From positions 9,108,001-9,172,000 of the forward strand of contig NZ_LT827010.1 of assembly GCF_900119315.1 (NCBI RefSeq): a DNA stretch of 64,000 nt, read 5' to 3'. The notes under the pieces are model-generated. The model was not told the origin of the DNA. It was given only the letters and a program-made list of their open reading frames with translations, and searched no databases. The position numbers and the translations under genes are program-made. Source of the DNA: Actinoplanes sp. SE50/110. GTDB lineage: Bacteria > Actinomycetota > Actinomycetes > Mycobacteriales > Micromonosporaceae. Positions 25,651-34,551 of this stretch are shown here, in pieces (the first letter of the stretch is position 1; every line of letters begins with the position of its first letter).

Positions 25651-26154
25651 ATGACGATCCATTCCACTGATCCGTTCGCGGTGCCGGACGAGGAGAAATC
25701 GGCGGTCCGCCGGTTCCGCGGGCGCCTGGCCGCGCCGGTGACGATCTGGACCGCGCCCGGGCCGGCCGGGCTGACCGTCTCGTCCACGCTGGTCGCCGAC
25801 GGCGATCCGGGTCGGGTGCTCGGCCTGATCGACGAGGAGAGCGATTTCTGGGCGGCGGCCGAGCGGGCCGGGCGGTTCACCGTGGTCCCGTTGGTCCCGG
25901 CCGACCGACAGCTGGCCGATCGGTTCGCCGGCCTGATGCCGGCCCCGGGCGGGCTGTTCGCCACCGGCGGGTGGCGGGAGACCGCGTACGGGCCGGTGCC
26001 GGCGCACGCCACCGCCTGGGCGCAGTGCCGGTTGGTGGACTCCCGGCCGTGCGGGTGGGCGATGCTGGTCGAGGCGGTGATCGAGGCGGTGACCTTCGAG
26101 GCGCCCGGCGCGCCGCTGGTGCACCACCGCGGGAGTTACCGCGAACTGCGCTGA
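25651..26154 (+). CDS. Flavin reductase-like FMN-binding split-barrel protein
   Basis: 167 residues. An N-terminal helix precedes APVTIWTAPGPAGLTVSSTLVADGDPGRVLGLIDEESDFW, which matches the FMN-binding strand/loop pattern (T-x-SS) of flavin reductase-like proteins; a later ATAWAQCRLVDSRPCGWAMLVEAVIEA matches the second half of the barrel. It probably binds FMN; its redox partner is unknown and no oxygenase lies nearby. No clear Shine-Dalgarno is seen. Monocistronic by context. Confidence 0.75.
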   Translation: MTIHSTDPFAVPDEEKSAVRRFRGRLAAPVTIWTAPGPAGLTVSSTLVADGDPGRVLGLIDEESDFWAAAERAGRFTVVPLVPADRQLADRFAGLMPAPGGLFATGGWRETAYGPVPAHATAWAQCRLVDSRPCGWAMLVEAVIEAVTFEAPGAPLVHHRGSYRELR

Positions 26155-26272
26155 CAACCGCTCAGCGCAGTCAGACCACCACTCAGCGCAGGCGCTGACC
26201 GGCGCGACGGGGTGGGCGGGTTTCCTTCGTACCGTGCCGGAAAGTCCACTCGCCCACGAAGGTGGTGACACC

Positions 26273-26611
26273 GTGCCGGCCACCCCCGAGAGATATCTCG
26301 AGGTGCAGAACTCCGACGAATTCGGGCGTCTGCGCCACACCCTTCGCCGTTTCATCTTCCCGACGACCGTCGCGTTCATCCTCTGGTACGCCCTCTACGT
26401 CCTGCTGTCCGCGTACGCCCGTGACTTCATGGCGATCAAGCTGGTCGGCAACGTCAACGTCGCCCTGCTCTTCGGGCTGTTGCAGTTCGTCTCGACGTTC
26501 GTGATCGCCTGGTACTACGCGCGGTTCGCGGCGCGCAGGATCGACCCGGTCGCCGACGACATCCACCGGCAGATCGAGAACGCCCCCGCCGACGAGGGGA
26601 GCGTGCTCTGA
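26273..26611 (+). CDS. DUF485 small membrane subunit of a symporter
   Basis: 112 residues from GTG 26273. The sequence around EFGRLRHTLRRFIFPTTVAFILWYALYVLLSAYA and the second helix LFGLLQFVSTFVIAWYYARFA is typical DUF485, two helices with a basic link. Its TGA overlaps the next ATG by one base. DUF485 proteins accompany ActP-type symporters and are thought to help their function in the membrane. Confidence 0.9.
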   Translation: MPATPERYLEVQNSDEFGRLRHTLRRFIFPTTVAFILWYALYVLLSAYARDFMAIKLVGNVNVALLFGLLQFVSTFVIAWYYARFAARRIDPVADDIHRQIENAPADEGSVL

Positions 26612-28278
26612 TGCTGATGGCCGCCGCGGGCACGTCCAGCACCTCCCGGACGCTGACCATCACGCTCTTCCTGATCTTCGTGGCGATCACCCTGGCGATC
26701 ACCATCTGGGCCAGCCGGCAGACCAAGACCGCGACCGACTTCTACGCCGGTGGCCGCCAGTTCTCCGGCTTCCAGAACGGCATGGCGATCGGCGGCGACT
26801 ACATGTCGGCCGCGTCGTTCCTCGGCATCGCCGGCCTGATCGCGCTGTACGGCTACGACGGCTTCCTGTATTCGATCGGCTTCCTGGTCGCCTGGCTGGT
26901 GGCGCTGCTGCTGGTCGCCGAGTTCCTGCGCAACTCCGGCCGGTACACGATGGCCGACGTGCTGGCGTTCCGGATGCGTCAGCGCCCGGTGCGCACCGCC
27001 GCGTCGGTCTCCACCGTGGTGGTGTCGATCTTCTACCTGATCGCCCAGATGGTCGGCGCCGGCGCGCTGGTCTCGCTGCTGCTCGGGATCAGCGCCGACG
27101 AGAAGTTCCTGGGCATGGACGCGAGCACCGCCAAGGTGTTCACGATCATTCTGGTCGGCGCCCTGATGATCGTCTACGTGGTGGTCGGCGGGATGAAGGG
27201 CACGACGTACGTCCAGATCGTCAAGGCCTTCATGCTGATGACCGGTGCGCTGGTGATGACCCTGATGGTGCTGGCGCACTACCGGTTCAACCTGTCGACG
27301 CTGCTGGGTGACGCCGCCGCGCAGTCCGGCAAGGGCAGCGCCTTCCTCGAACCCGGCCTGCGGTACGGGGTGGAGACGGCCGGCGACGCGACGAAGACCT
27401 TCTACAGCAAGATGGACCTGCTCTCGCTGGGTCTGGCGCTGGTCCTCGGCACCGCCGGTCTGCCGCACATCCTGACCCGGTTCTACACCGTGCCGACCGC
27501 CCGGGTGGCCCGCAAGAGCGTGCTCTGGGCGATCGGCATCATCGGTGTCTTCTACCTGTTCACCCTGGCCCTGGGCTTCGGCGCGGCGGCCCTGGTGGGC
27601 GGCAAGGCGATCACCGCGCAGGACAAGGCGGGCAACACCGCGGCGCCGCAGCTGGCGCAGAAGCTCGGCATCGACTACCTGGGCGGGGACACCGGCGGGG
27701 CGGTGCTGCTGGCGATCATCGCGGCGGTCGCCTTCGCCACCATCCTGGCCGTGGTGGCCGGGCTGACCCTGGCGTCGTCGTCGAGCACCGCGCACGACTT
27801 CTACGCCAGCGTGATCAAGAAGGGCACCGCGTCCGAGCGGGACGAGGTGCGGGTGGCCCGGGTCGCCGCCCTGGTGATCGGCGCCATCGCGATCGCCCTG
27901 TCGATCTTCGCGCAGAGCCTGAACGTGGCGTTCCTGGTGGCCCTCGCCTTCGCGGTGGCCGCCTCGGCGAACCTGCCGGCGGTGCTGTACAGCCTGTTCT
28001 GGCGGCGGTTCAACACCTCGGGCGCGCTCTGGTCGATCTACGGCGGCCTGCTCACCGCGGTGATCCTGGTGTTCTTCTCACCGGTGGTGTCCGGCTCGCC
28101 CACCGCGATGTTCCCGCACGAGGACTGGCACTGGTTCCCGCTGTCCAACCCGGGCATCATCTCGATCCCGCTGGGCTTCTTCTTCGGCTGGCTGGGCACC
28201 GTGCTCAGCAAGGAGTCCGCCGCCGACAAGTACGCCGAGCTGGAGGTCCGGTCGCTGACCGGGCACGGCGCGCACTGA
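26611..28278 (+). CDS. Cation/acetate symporter, ActP-like (SSF family)
   Basis: 555 residues with 13 helices. TDFYAGGRQFSGFQNGMAIGGDYMSAASFLG is the SSF helix-1 signature, and GLPHILTRFYTVPTARVARKSV with FATILAVVAGLTLASSSSTAHDFY matches ActP (Na+-site serines). Predicted uptake of acetate or other short monocarboxylates. Pairs with the upstream DUF485 protein. Paralogous to the 20176 gene. A strong terminator follows. Confidence 0.93.
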   Translation: MLMAAAGTSSTSRTLTITLFLIFVAITLAITIWASRQTKTATDFYAGGRQFSGFQNGMAIGGDYMSAASFLGIAGLIALYGYDGFLYSIGFLVAWLVALLLVAEFLRNSGRYTMADVLAFRMRQRPVRTAASVSTVVVSIFYLIAQMVGAGALVSLLLGISADEKFLGMDASTAKVFTIILVGALMIVYVVVGGMKGTTYVQIVKAFMLMTGALVMTLMVLAHYRFNLSTLLGDAAAQSGKGSAFLEPGLRYGVETAGDATKTFYSKMDLLSLGLALVLGTAGLPHILTRFYTVPTARVARKSVLWAIGIIGVFYLFTLALGFGAAALVGGKAITAQDKAGNTAAPQLAQKLGIDYLGGDTGGAVLLAIIAAVAFATILAVVAGLTLASSSSTAHDFYASVIKKGTASERDEVRVARVAALVIGAIAIALSIFAQSLNVAFLVALAFAVAASANLPAVLYSLFWRRFNTSGALWSIYGGLLTAVILVFFSPVVSGSPTAMFPHEDWHWFPLSNPGIISIPLGFFFGWLGTVLSKESAADKYAELEVRSLTGHGAH

Positions 28279-28296
28279 ACCTTCCTCCGGAAAGTA

Positions 28297-28329
28297 CCCG
28301 GGCCGGCGTCGTCGCCGCGCCGGCCCGGG
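28297..28329 (+). terminator. Hairpin terminator after the ActP-like gene
   Basis: Perfect 12-bp arms CCCGGGCCGGCG / CGCCGGCCCGGG with a 9-nt loop, 19 nt after the stop. Confidence 0.8.
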
Positions 28330-28390
28330 CCCTACTCCCACCTTCGTGCCGAACCGGGTTCGGGCACCGGGATCATCACCCCTGGCGACC

Positions 28391-28396
28391 TAATGT
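28391..28396 (+). promoter_or_regulatory. -10-like TAATGT for the LCP gene
   Basis: Hexamer ends 7 nt before the ATG at 28404; leaderless spacing. Confidence 0.45.
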
Positions 28397-28403
28397 GGTC
28401 AGC

Positions 28404-29504
28404 ATGTCTGCGACCACCTCTTCCAGCGGCAACTCCTCTGGACGGGCTTCCGTCCCACCGCCGTACGGGCGAGAGCCGGGCCCGGGGCGCCCCTACCGGG
28501 GTGGCCGCACCCGCCCGCGCTGGGGCCGGATCGCCCTGGTCACCGGCGCCACGGTGGTCCTGCTGGCGCTGGTCGGCACGATCTACGCGTTCCACTACGT
28601 GAACAAGATCGACGGCGACCTGAAGCGGACCAACGCCTTCTCCGGGCTGTCCAAGGACCGGCCGGCCAAGCCGATCGACGGCGCGTTCAACATCCTGCTG
28701 GTGGGCAGCGACTCGCGGGATCCGGACACCAAGGACGACCAGGCCAACGCCTGGCGCGCGGACACGCTGATGATCATGCACGTGCCGGCCGACCACAAGA
28801 CCGCCCAGCTGGTGTCGATCCCGCGGGACCTGTGGGTGGTGGTGCCGCGCAGCAACGACGCGGCATGCAGCGACGGCAGTCGCGCCAAGATCAACGCGTC
28901 GTTCGCCTTCGGTGGCCTGCCCCGCGCGGTGCACACCGTCGAGTGCCTGACCGACGTGAAGATCGATCACGTGATGGCGGTCGACTTCGGCGGCTTCAAG
29001 GAGGTCACCGACGCGCTCGGCGGTGTCGACCTGAAGGTGGACCAGAGCATCACCTCGATCCACCCGCCGCACCGGGTGTTCACCAAGGGCATGATGCACA
29101 TGGACGGGGCGCAGGCCCTGGACTGGGTGCGGCAGCGCAAGCAGTTCGCCCGCGGCGACTTCGCCCGGATGCAGCATCAGCAGGAGTTCCTCAAGGCGCT
29201 GATGGACAAGGCGGCCAGTGGCGGCACGCTGACCAGCCCGGGCAAGCTCAACGACTTCCTGAACGCGGTGGCCGCCGCGGTCACCGTCGACCAGGATTTC
29301 TCGCTCAAGGACATGGTCGAGCAGTTCCACAGCCTGCGCGGCGACAACCTGACGTTCCTGACCAGCCCGAACAAGGGCAGCGAGACGATCGCCGGGCAGT
29401 CCGTGGTGGTCTCCGACCGGGAGAAGGCGCTGGCCCTGTTCCAGGCGATGTCCGCGGACCGGATGTCCGAGTGGATGACGGCCAACCCGGTCAAGAAGAG
29501 CTGA
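28404..29504 (+). CDS. LytR-CpsA-Psr (LCP) family cell-wall glycopolymer ligase
   Basis: 366 residues. A Pro/Gly/Arg-rich cytosolic tail (1-40), one membrane helix (about 44-66) and an extracellular LCP domain from FNILLVGSDSR onward: ADTLMIMHVPADHKTAQLVSIPRDLWV (conserved Arg/Asp residues that bind the lipid pyrophosphate), the FGG-type helix and DGAQALDWVRQRKQFARGDFARMQHQQEFL. LCP enzymes move polyprenyl-linked polymers onto peptidoglycan. The polymer served here could be made by the phosphotransferase/GT4 genes at 8-12 kb (inference). Confidence 0.93.
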   Translation: MSATTSSSGNSSGRASVPPPYGREPGPGRPYRGGRTRPRWGRIALVTGATVVLLALVGTIYAFHYVNKIDGDLKRTNAFSGLSKDRPAKPIDGAFNILLVGSDSRDPDTKDDQANAWRADTLMIMHVPADHKTAQLVSIPRDLWVVVPRSNDAACSDGSRAKINASFAFGGLPRAVHTVECLTDVKIDHVMAVDFGGFKEVTDALGGVDLKVDQSITSIHPPHRVFTKGMMHMDGAQALDWVRQRKQFARGDFARMQHQQEFLKALMDKAASGGTLTSPGKLNDFLNAVAAAVTVDQDFSLKDMVEQFHSLRGDNLTFLTSPNKGSETIAGQSVVVSDREKALALFQAMSADRMSEWMTANPVKKS

Positions 29505-29514
29505 CCGGCAGCCA

Positions 29515-29520
29515 TAAACT
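29515..29520 (+). promoter_or_regulatory. -10-like TAAACT for the rhodanese/GDPD operon
   Basis: Hexamer ends 7 nt before the GTG at 29528 and lies just after the LCP stop. Confidence 0.45.
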
Positions 29521-29527
29521 GGATCCC

Positions 29528-29863
29528 GTGTTCGGACCTCAGGTACCCAGCGTGACCCCGGATCAGGTCGACTCCAACGCCTATCTGCTCGACGTCCGCG
29601 AGTCGGACGAGTGGACGGCCGGCCACGCGCCCGGCGCCCACCACCTGCCGATGATGGAGGTGCCGGCCCGGATGGCCGAGGTGCCCAGCGACGGCGAGGT
29701 GGTGGTGATCTGCCGGGCCGGCGGCCGGTCCGGCCAGGTCGTCGCCTATCTGATGAACAACGGCTGGGACAACGTGCGCAACCTCGACGGTGGCATGAAG
29801 TCCTGGGCCGCCGCCGGCAAGGACATGGTCAGCGAGGACGGGCAGCCGGCCCGGGTGGTGTGA
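29528..29863 (+). CDS. Rhodanese-like sulfurtransferase, single domain
   Basis: 111 residues. LLDVRESDEWTAGHAPGAHHLPM is the N-terminal CH2A-type motif, and VVICRAGGRSGQVVAYL contains the active-site Cys with a six-residue loop CRAGGRS typical of sulfur-handling single-domain rhodaneses. Ends with the GMKSWAAAG helix. Its stop overlaps the GDPD GTG (GTGA). Function may be sulfur transfer or detoxification; molybdopterin genes elsewhere in the window need sulfur donors, but no link is shown. Confidence 0.9.
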   Translation: MFGPQVPSVTPDQVDSNAYLLDVRESDEWTAGHAPGAHHLPMMEVPARMAEVPSDGEVVVICRAGGRSGQVVAYLMNNGWDNVRNLDGGMKSWAAAGKDMVSEDGQPARVV

Positions 29864-30660
29864 GCACCGGCTATCGCCCCCTGGTGTTCGCGCACCGCGG
29901 GGGCGCCGACGCGCTGCCCGAGCACACCCTCGGGGCATACCTGCGCGCCCTGCAGGACGGGGTCGACGGGCTGGAGTGCGACGTCCGGCTGACCCGCGAC
30001 GGTCACCTGGTCTGCTTCCACGACCGCAAGCTGGACCGCACCAGCAACGGCCGGGGCCTGGTCAGCCGGCGGACACTCGCGGAGCTCGACGAGCTGGACT
30101 ACGGCTCCTGGCACCCCGGGTACCCCGCCGACGAGCCGGACGAGGACCTCAGCCGGCTGCTCACCCTGGAACGCCTGCTGGAGGCGGTGCGCGACTGCGG
30201 CCGCGCGGTGCGGTTGCTGATCGAGACCAAGCACCCTTCGGTGTACGGCGCGGAGGTCGAGCGTCGCCTGGTGAAACTGCTGCGCCGCTACGGTCTGGCC
30301 GACCCGAAGCCGGACGACCCGGTGCAGGTGACCGTGATGTCCTTCGCCGCCCTGGCGCTGCGTCGGATCCGCGCCCAGGCCCCCGGCCTGCCCACCGTGT
30401 ACCTGCTGGAGGTGCTCCCGCCGATGGTCGGCAAGGGGCGCCTGCCGTTCGGCGCGCGGATCGCCGGCCCGGGCGTCGACCTGGTCCGGGCCCGATCCGG
30501 GCTGCCGGCCGCGATGCGCGCGGCCGGCCACCAGACGTACGTCTGGACCGTCAACCGGCCCGACGACCTGGACCTGGTCCTGCGGCACCGGGTCGACGGC
30601 GTGATCAGCGACCGGCCCAAGTTCGTGCTGGACCGGCTGGCCGAGCTCGACCATGTGTGA
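29860..30660 (+). CDS. Glycerophosphodiester phosphodiesterase
   Basis: 266 residues, a TIM-barrel GDPD. FAHRGGADALPEHTLGAY has the first catalytic His and Glu, GLECDVRLTRDGHLVCFHD the metal-binding E/D and second His, LLIETKHP the third acidic residue, and TYVWTVNRPDDLDLVLRHRVDGVISDRP the C-terminal conserved Trp/Asp. No signal peptide, so it is cytosolic. It releases glycerol-3-phosphate and an alcohol from lipid head groups. Coupled to the rhodanese gene by GTGA overlap. Confidence 0.93.
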   Translation: MSTGYRPLVFAHRGGADALPEHTLGAYLRALQDGVDGLECDVRLTRDGHLVCFHDRKLDRTSNGRGLVSRRTLAELDELDYGSWHPGYPADEPDEDLSRLLTLERLLEAVRDCGRAVRLLIETKHPSVYGAEVERRLVKLLRRYGLADPKPDDPVQVTVMSFAALALRRIRAQAPGLPTVYLLEVLPPMVGKGRLPFGARIAGPGVDLVRARSGLPAAMRAAGHQTYVWTVNRPDDLDLVLRHRVDGVISDRPKFVLDRLAELDHV

Positions 30661-30695
30661 CCGCCGACACATCATCGGAATCGTGAGCGCCGAGG

Positions 30696-30701
30696 CAGAC
30701 T
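30696..30701 (+). promoter_or_regulatory. -10-like CAGACT for the kinase at 30709
   Basis: CAnnnT variant of the hexamer, ending 7 nt before the ATG. Weaker than the TAnnnT examples. Confidence 0.25.
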
Positions 30702-30708
30702 CGCAGAC

Positions 30709-31902
30709 ATGCCGGATCGTCCCGACTATCCCTCGCTGACCCGGGGTCAGATCGCGGTCCTCGACCGCGTCAACGCCGGGGAGTCCGGCCTGCCCGTGTT
30801 GCAGCGGCTGGTCCGCCTGGCCCAGGAGGCTCTCGGCGCACGCGGCGCCGGCTTCGCGGAGTACTCGGAGGGCCGCGGCCGGATCATCGCCGGCACCGGG
30901 GTGTGCGAGCCGGCCGTCGGCCGTCGGGTCGACCGCCCGCTGGAGTCCGCCGGCCGCACCCTGCTGGTGCCGCTGGACCCGGCCCTGGACTCGATCAACG
31001 ACGAGTTCGCCCGGCAGATCGAAGGCGGCGACCTGCGGCACATGCTCGGCGCCCGGTGCGAGTCCGGGGGCGCCTTCGCCGGTTCGCTGCACGTCTACTT
31101 CGGCGGCGCCGACGGCCCGCCCGGCCCGGAGCACCACGCCGTGCTGGAGCTGCTGGCCGGCCAGATCGGGCAGCTCTACACCCGCGGCGCCGGGTTGCCG
31201 GTGCACCCGGCCGCGCCGCCGGCCCAGGCCGACCGGGACCTCTGGGTCGCGGTCACCAGCCACGAGCTGCGCACCCCGGTCACCGTGATCAAGGGGTACG
31301 CGGACACGCTCACCAACCACTGGGAGACGCTCGGCGAGCCGGGGCGCCGGGAGGCGGTCCGGGTGATCGGCAACCGCGCCGGCGAGCTGGCCCGGCTGGT
31401 CGACCGGCTGCTCTCGGCGGCCAGCGACGGGGTGGCCGGCGCCACCCCGGCCGGGCCGTTCGACCTGGTCGAAGCGCTCCGGGAGGCGGTCGACGAGCTG
31501 CCGGCCGACCTGCGGCGGCGGCTCAAGCTCGCGCACCTGCCGGCCGGCCTGCCGCCGGCGTACGGCGATCGCGCCTCGATCGCGACCATCCTCACCGAGC
31601 TGACCACGAACGCGGAGAAGTACTCACCGCCGGACACCACGGTGGAGGTCTGCGCCGGGGCGGACGACGACACGCTGCGCTTCCGGGTCTCCGACCGGGG
31701 AGCCGGGATCGCGCCGGAGCACGTCGAGCGGGCCTTCGAACGGTACTGGCAGGCCGAGGGCGGCGACCGGCACCACCATCCGGGCGCCGGGCTGGGGCTC
31801 TACCTGGTCCGCCGGATCGTCGAGCAGCAGCACGGCTGGGTGTCGCTGCGGCCGCGGGAGGGCGGCGGGACGGTCGCCGAGGTGCGACTACGACGCGCCT
31901 GA
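30709..31902 (+). CDS. Soluble sensor histidine kinase with GAF-like input, orphan
   Basis: 397 residues, no membrane helix. An N-terminal GAF-like domain (about 25-160) is followed by HisKA with VAVTSHELRTPVTVIKGYADTLTNHW (phosphoacceptor His) and HATPase with ILTELTTNAEKYSPPDTT (N box), VSDRGAGIAPEH and GAGLGLYLVRRIVEQQHG. No response regulator is encoded within 13 kb, so its partner is elsewhere. It probably senses a cytosolic small molecule or redox signal. Confidence 0.88.
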   Translation: MPDRPDYPSLTRGQIAVLDRVNAGESGLPVLQRLVRLAQEALGARGAGFAEYSEGRGRIIAGTGVCEPAVGRRVDRPLESAGRTLLVPLDPALDSINDEFARQIEGGDLRHMLGARCESGGAFAGSLHVYFGGADGPPGPEHHAVLELLAGQIGQLYTRGAGLPVHPAAPPAQADRDLWVAVTSHELRTPVTVIKGYADTLTNHWETLGEPGRREAVRVIGNRAGELARLVDRLLSAASDGVAGATPAGPFDLVEALREAVDELPADLRRRLKLAHLPAGLPPAYGDRASIATILTELTTNAEKYSPPDTTVEVCAGADDDTLRFRVSDRGAGIAPEHVERAFERYWQAEGGDRHHHPGAGLGLYLVRRIVEQQHGWVSLRPREGGGTVAEVRLRRA

Positions 31903-31977
31903 GCGATTTTTTGCGCTTTTGCTCGTTTTTCGCCGCGCTGGAAGCGCCCACCTCGCCGCGTTTCCGACGGCACCGCC

Positions 31978-31983
31978 TACGCT
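31978..31983 (+). promoter_or_regulatory. -10-like TACGCT for the DUF5926 gene
   Basis: Hexamer ends 8 nt before the GTG at 31992. Confidence 0.4.
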
Positions 31984-31991
31984 GGTCCCTC

Positions 31992-32864
31992 GTGAGCAAG
32001 CGTCGTAAGTCACAGTCGGAGCCCAGGACCAAGGTGCGCGACATCTTCGTCGCCCGCCCCTTCGAGGGTCTCGCCGACGAGCCGGAGTGGGTCGCCCTGC
32101 GCGAGCTGGTCCCGGCCGCCTCGGCGCCACTGACCCTGAAGCCGGAGATCATCGAGGAGTACGGGGACCGTCCGGTCACCCTCTCCACCGTGCTCCCGAT
32201 GGCCTGGCCGGCCATGTCCCGCCGGGACGGGCAGGTCTTCATCGGCCTCCAGCGGCACCTGCAGTCCGGTGACGTCTCCCGGGACCTGGCGGTGGCCATC
32301 CTCGCCGCGCTGCGGACCGCCCCGGGCGACCCGGTGTCGGTGCCGGCCTTGCCCGGCGAGGGCCCCCGCCTGCAGGACGTGCTGGCCGACGGCCCGCTCG
32401 AGATCACCATGCAGGACGGCTTCGAGTACTGGCTGGACGCGGACCAGCTGCACGACGCCACGGTCAAGGCGTCGCTGGAGCGGGCCAACGCCTCGATCTA
32501 CCCCACCGAGCGGCTGAGCGCGGCCAAGGCGGCGTACTGGTGCCGGATCGCGCCGGACAAGGGGCACGTCCGCTGGGTGCTCGGCGAGGGCGAGGACCCG
32601 GCGCTGGACGCGCTGGCCCGGCTCTCCGCGGCCGGCGAGCTGCTGCTGCGCGACGACACCAAGTTCGCCGGGATGTTCCGGGCGCACGGGCTGCTGGTGC
32701 CGGTCTGGGACATCCCCGGCGAGCCGGAGGCGGCCGACTGGGAGGCGCCGCTGGCCGATTTCGCCAAGCGCTACCAGGACACACTGGCGATCACCGAGCC
32801 GCTCGACGCGGCGGGGCGCCGGGCCAAGCAGGGTCTGATCGGCCGTCAGCTGACGCTGCGCTGA
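31992..32864 (+). CDS. DUF5926 family protein
   Basis: 290 residues, soluble. A short basic N-terminus (SKRRKSQSEPRTK) precedes RDIFVARPFEGLADEPEWVALRELVPAASAPL, the recognisable start of this actinobacteria-specific family; LDADQLHDATVKASLERANASIYPTERL is another conserved block. No catalytic motif is evident. GTG start fixed by the family N-terminus and a TACGCT hexamer 8 nt upstream. Function unknown. It converges on arcA, with two hairpins in between. Confidence 0.85.
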   Translation: MSKRRKSQSEPRTKVRDIFVARPFEGLADEPEWVALRELVPAASAPLTLKPEIIEEYGDRPVTLSTVLPMAWPAMSRRDGQVFIGLQRHLQSGDVSRDLAVAILAALRTAPGDPVSVPALPGEGPRLQDVLADGPLEITMQDGFEYWLDADQLHDATVKASLERANASIYPTERLSAAKAAYWCRIAPDKGHVRWVLGEGEDPALDALARLSAAGELLLRDDTKFAGMFRAHGLLVPVWDIPGEPEAADWEAPLADFAKRYQDTLAITEPLDAAGRRAKQGLIGRQLTLR

Positions 32865-32903
32865 CCGGGGCGCTCTCCGGCGCCGCGACGCGCGTCCGCG
32901 GGA

Positions 32904-32962
32904 CCTGGTGAACCCGGCGATCCAGCGGGGTTCCCAGGTCCGGCCGCCGTCGGCGGCCGGAC
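32904..32962. terminator. Two adjacent hairpins between converging genes
   Basis: First: CCTGGTGAACCC / GGGTTCCCAGG (32904-32938) with one bulge. Second: GTCCGGCCGCCG / CGGCGGCCGGAC (32938-32962), perfect 12-bp arms around a single T. They lie between the DUF5926 stop and the arcA stop and can terminate both strands. Confidence 0.65.
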
Positions 32963-33082
32963 GAGCTCACCGGTGCCGCTGCGCACCCGGTACCGCGACC
33001 ACAGACCGGCAGCCCGGTCGTAGCGGCGCACGGTCAGGCCGATCGCCTCGTCGCCGCCGAACGGACGTCGTCGAATCCCGGC

Positions 33083-34267
33083 TCAGATCGGCACCCGCTC
33101 GATCGGGCAGCTCATGCAGCGCGGGCCGCCCCGGCCACTGCCCAGCTCCGAGCCGCGGATCCGGATCACCTCGATGCCGGCCCGCTCCAGCTGCGCGTTC
33201 GTCTCGATGTTGCGCTCGTAGGCCAGGCACACCCGAGGCGCCACGGCCAGCGTGTTGTTGCCGTCGTCCCACTGCTCGCGCTCGGCGGTGACCGGGTCGA
33301 GGCCGGTGTCGATCACCCGGAGCCGCTCGATGCCCATCGCCTCGGCCGCCGCCTCCAGAAACGGCCGGGGCGGCCGGACGATCAGCTCTTCGCCGTCCGC
33401 GGTGACGGTCCAGGCCCGCAGGGTGTCGGCGACCACCGGGTACATCACCACGGCGTCCGCGTCGACCATCGTGCAGACCGTGTCCAGGTGCATGGTGGCG
33501 CGCTCCTGGGCGATCGGCACGACCAGCACGGTATGCGCCAGGCCGGCCAGCAGCACCCGGCGGGCCAGCCGCTCGGCGCCGGCCGGGGTGGTCCGCTCGC
33601 CCACCCCGATGGCGATCACCTGCGGGGCCAGCACCAGCACGTCGCCGCCCTCGACGTGCTCCAGTCCGGGGTCGTAGAGCAGGTCGCCGCCGGCGAAGCG
33701 CGGATGGAACCGGTAGATCGCGTGGGTGAGCGTGGTCTCCCGGCGCCGGGCCGGCATCGCCAGGCTGGTCACCGCCACCCGGTCGCGCACCCAGACCGAG
33801 GAGTCCCGGGTGAACAGCAGGTTGGGCAGCGGGTCGATGACGAAGTCGTGGCGCTCCAACATCTCGTAGACCAGGCTGCCACCGCCCGGCTTGACCTCCT
33901 CGTGGGCCAGCCCGGCGATGAGCACCTCGGCCAACCGCTCCGGGTCCTGATCGGCCAGGTAGCCGGCCACCCCGGCGCGCAGGCCGTCGCCGAGCCGCGG
34001 GTCGGCGAGCACCCCGGCGGTCAGCTCCTCCCGTGCCCGGGGCACGGCCAGGGTCTCGGCGAGCAACCGGTCGAGGTGGAGCACCTCGACGCCGCGGGAG
34101 CGCAGCGCCCCGGCGAACGCGTCGTGCTCCTCCTGGGCCCGTCCGACCCAGGGGATGCCGTCGAAGAGCAGTGATCCACTGTTCCTCGGGGTGAGCCGGG
34201 CAAGCTCCTTGCCGGGCCGATGCAGCAGGACGGTGCGCAGTTGGCTGACTTCACTGTCGACGTACAC
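33083..34267 (-). CDS. arcA: Arginine deiminase
   Basis: 394 residues, pentein fold. LPNLLFTRDSSVWVRD contains the substrate-binding Asp, FAGGDLLYDPGLEHVEGGDVLVLAP the Glu and Asp region, TMHLDTVCTMVD the catalytic His and Asp, and the C-terminal RGGPRCMSCPI the nucleophilic Cys. Converts L-arginine to citrulline and ammonia. No arcB, arcC or arcD lies nearby, so a full ATP-yielding ADI pathway is not evident here. GTG start at 34267; TACCGT lies 7 nt upstream. The downstream frame after the stop (to 32846) shows no homology. Confidence 0.95.
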   Translation of the reverse strand: MYVDSEVSQLRTVLLHRPGKELARLTPRNSGSLLFDGIPWVGRAQEEHDAFAGALRSRGVEVLHLDRLLAETLAVPRAREELTAGVLADPRLGDGLRAGVAGYLADQDPERLAEVLIAGLAHEEVKPGGGSLVYEMLERHDFVIDPLPNLLFTRDSSVWVRDRVAVTSLAMPARRRETTLTHAIYRFHPRFAGGDLLYDPGLEHVEGGDVLVLAPQVIAIGVGERTTPAGAERLARRVLLAGLAHTVLVVPIAQERATMHLDTVCTMVDADAVVMYPVVADTLRAWTVTADGEELIVRPPRPFLEAAAEAMGIERLRVIDTGLDPVTAEREQWDDGNNTLAVAPRVCLAYERNIETNAQLERAGIEVIRIRGSELGSGRGGPRCMSCPIERVPI

Positions 34268-34274
34268 GGTGCCG

Positions 34275-34280
34275 ACGGTA
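34275..34280 (-). promoter_or_regulatory. -10-like TACCGT for arcA
   Basis: Hexamer with a 7-nt gap to the GTG; leaderless spacing. Confidence 0.45.
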
Positions 34281-34551
34281 ACCCCTACGAACCGCTACCG
34301 CCCGGTGACGTTCTGACTAGATCTTGGGACGGCCATGCACCATGGGTCACCTAAGAGATACGTTGTCAGAGTGCGACGAAACCGCGTCGGGATGCACCAT
34401 CCGCAAGAAGACGTTGTCCGTGAATGCGGCATTCATCCACACTTCTTTCTCTTTCTTTCACTGCCGTCACCCTGTTCCGTGAGGACCCGAGCACGTACGG
34501 TAGTTGGAAAACCAGAGAGCCAGCCCGATTGACCTTTTGCCGGAGGTCGCA
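34281..34551. other. Intergenic region between arcA and the NERD gene
   Basis: No convincing gene. It holds two copies of ATGCACCAT (34335 and 34392 regions), a near-perfect 15-bp palindrome TGAATGCGGCATTCA (34421-34435) and a C/T-rich run CACTTCTTTCTCTTTCTTTC (34439-34458). These look regulatory; the palindrome may be an operator for the NERD gene. Confidence 0.35.

Noticed and set aside
32846..33031. 61-residue minus-strand ORF after arcA
   Set aside because: In frame after the arcA stop and covers two terminator hairpins; no family features and no ribosome site.
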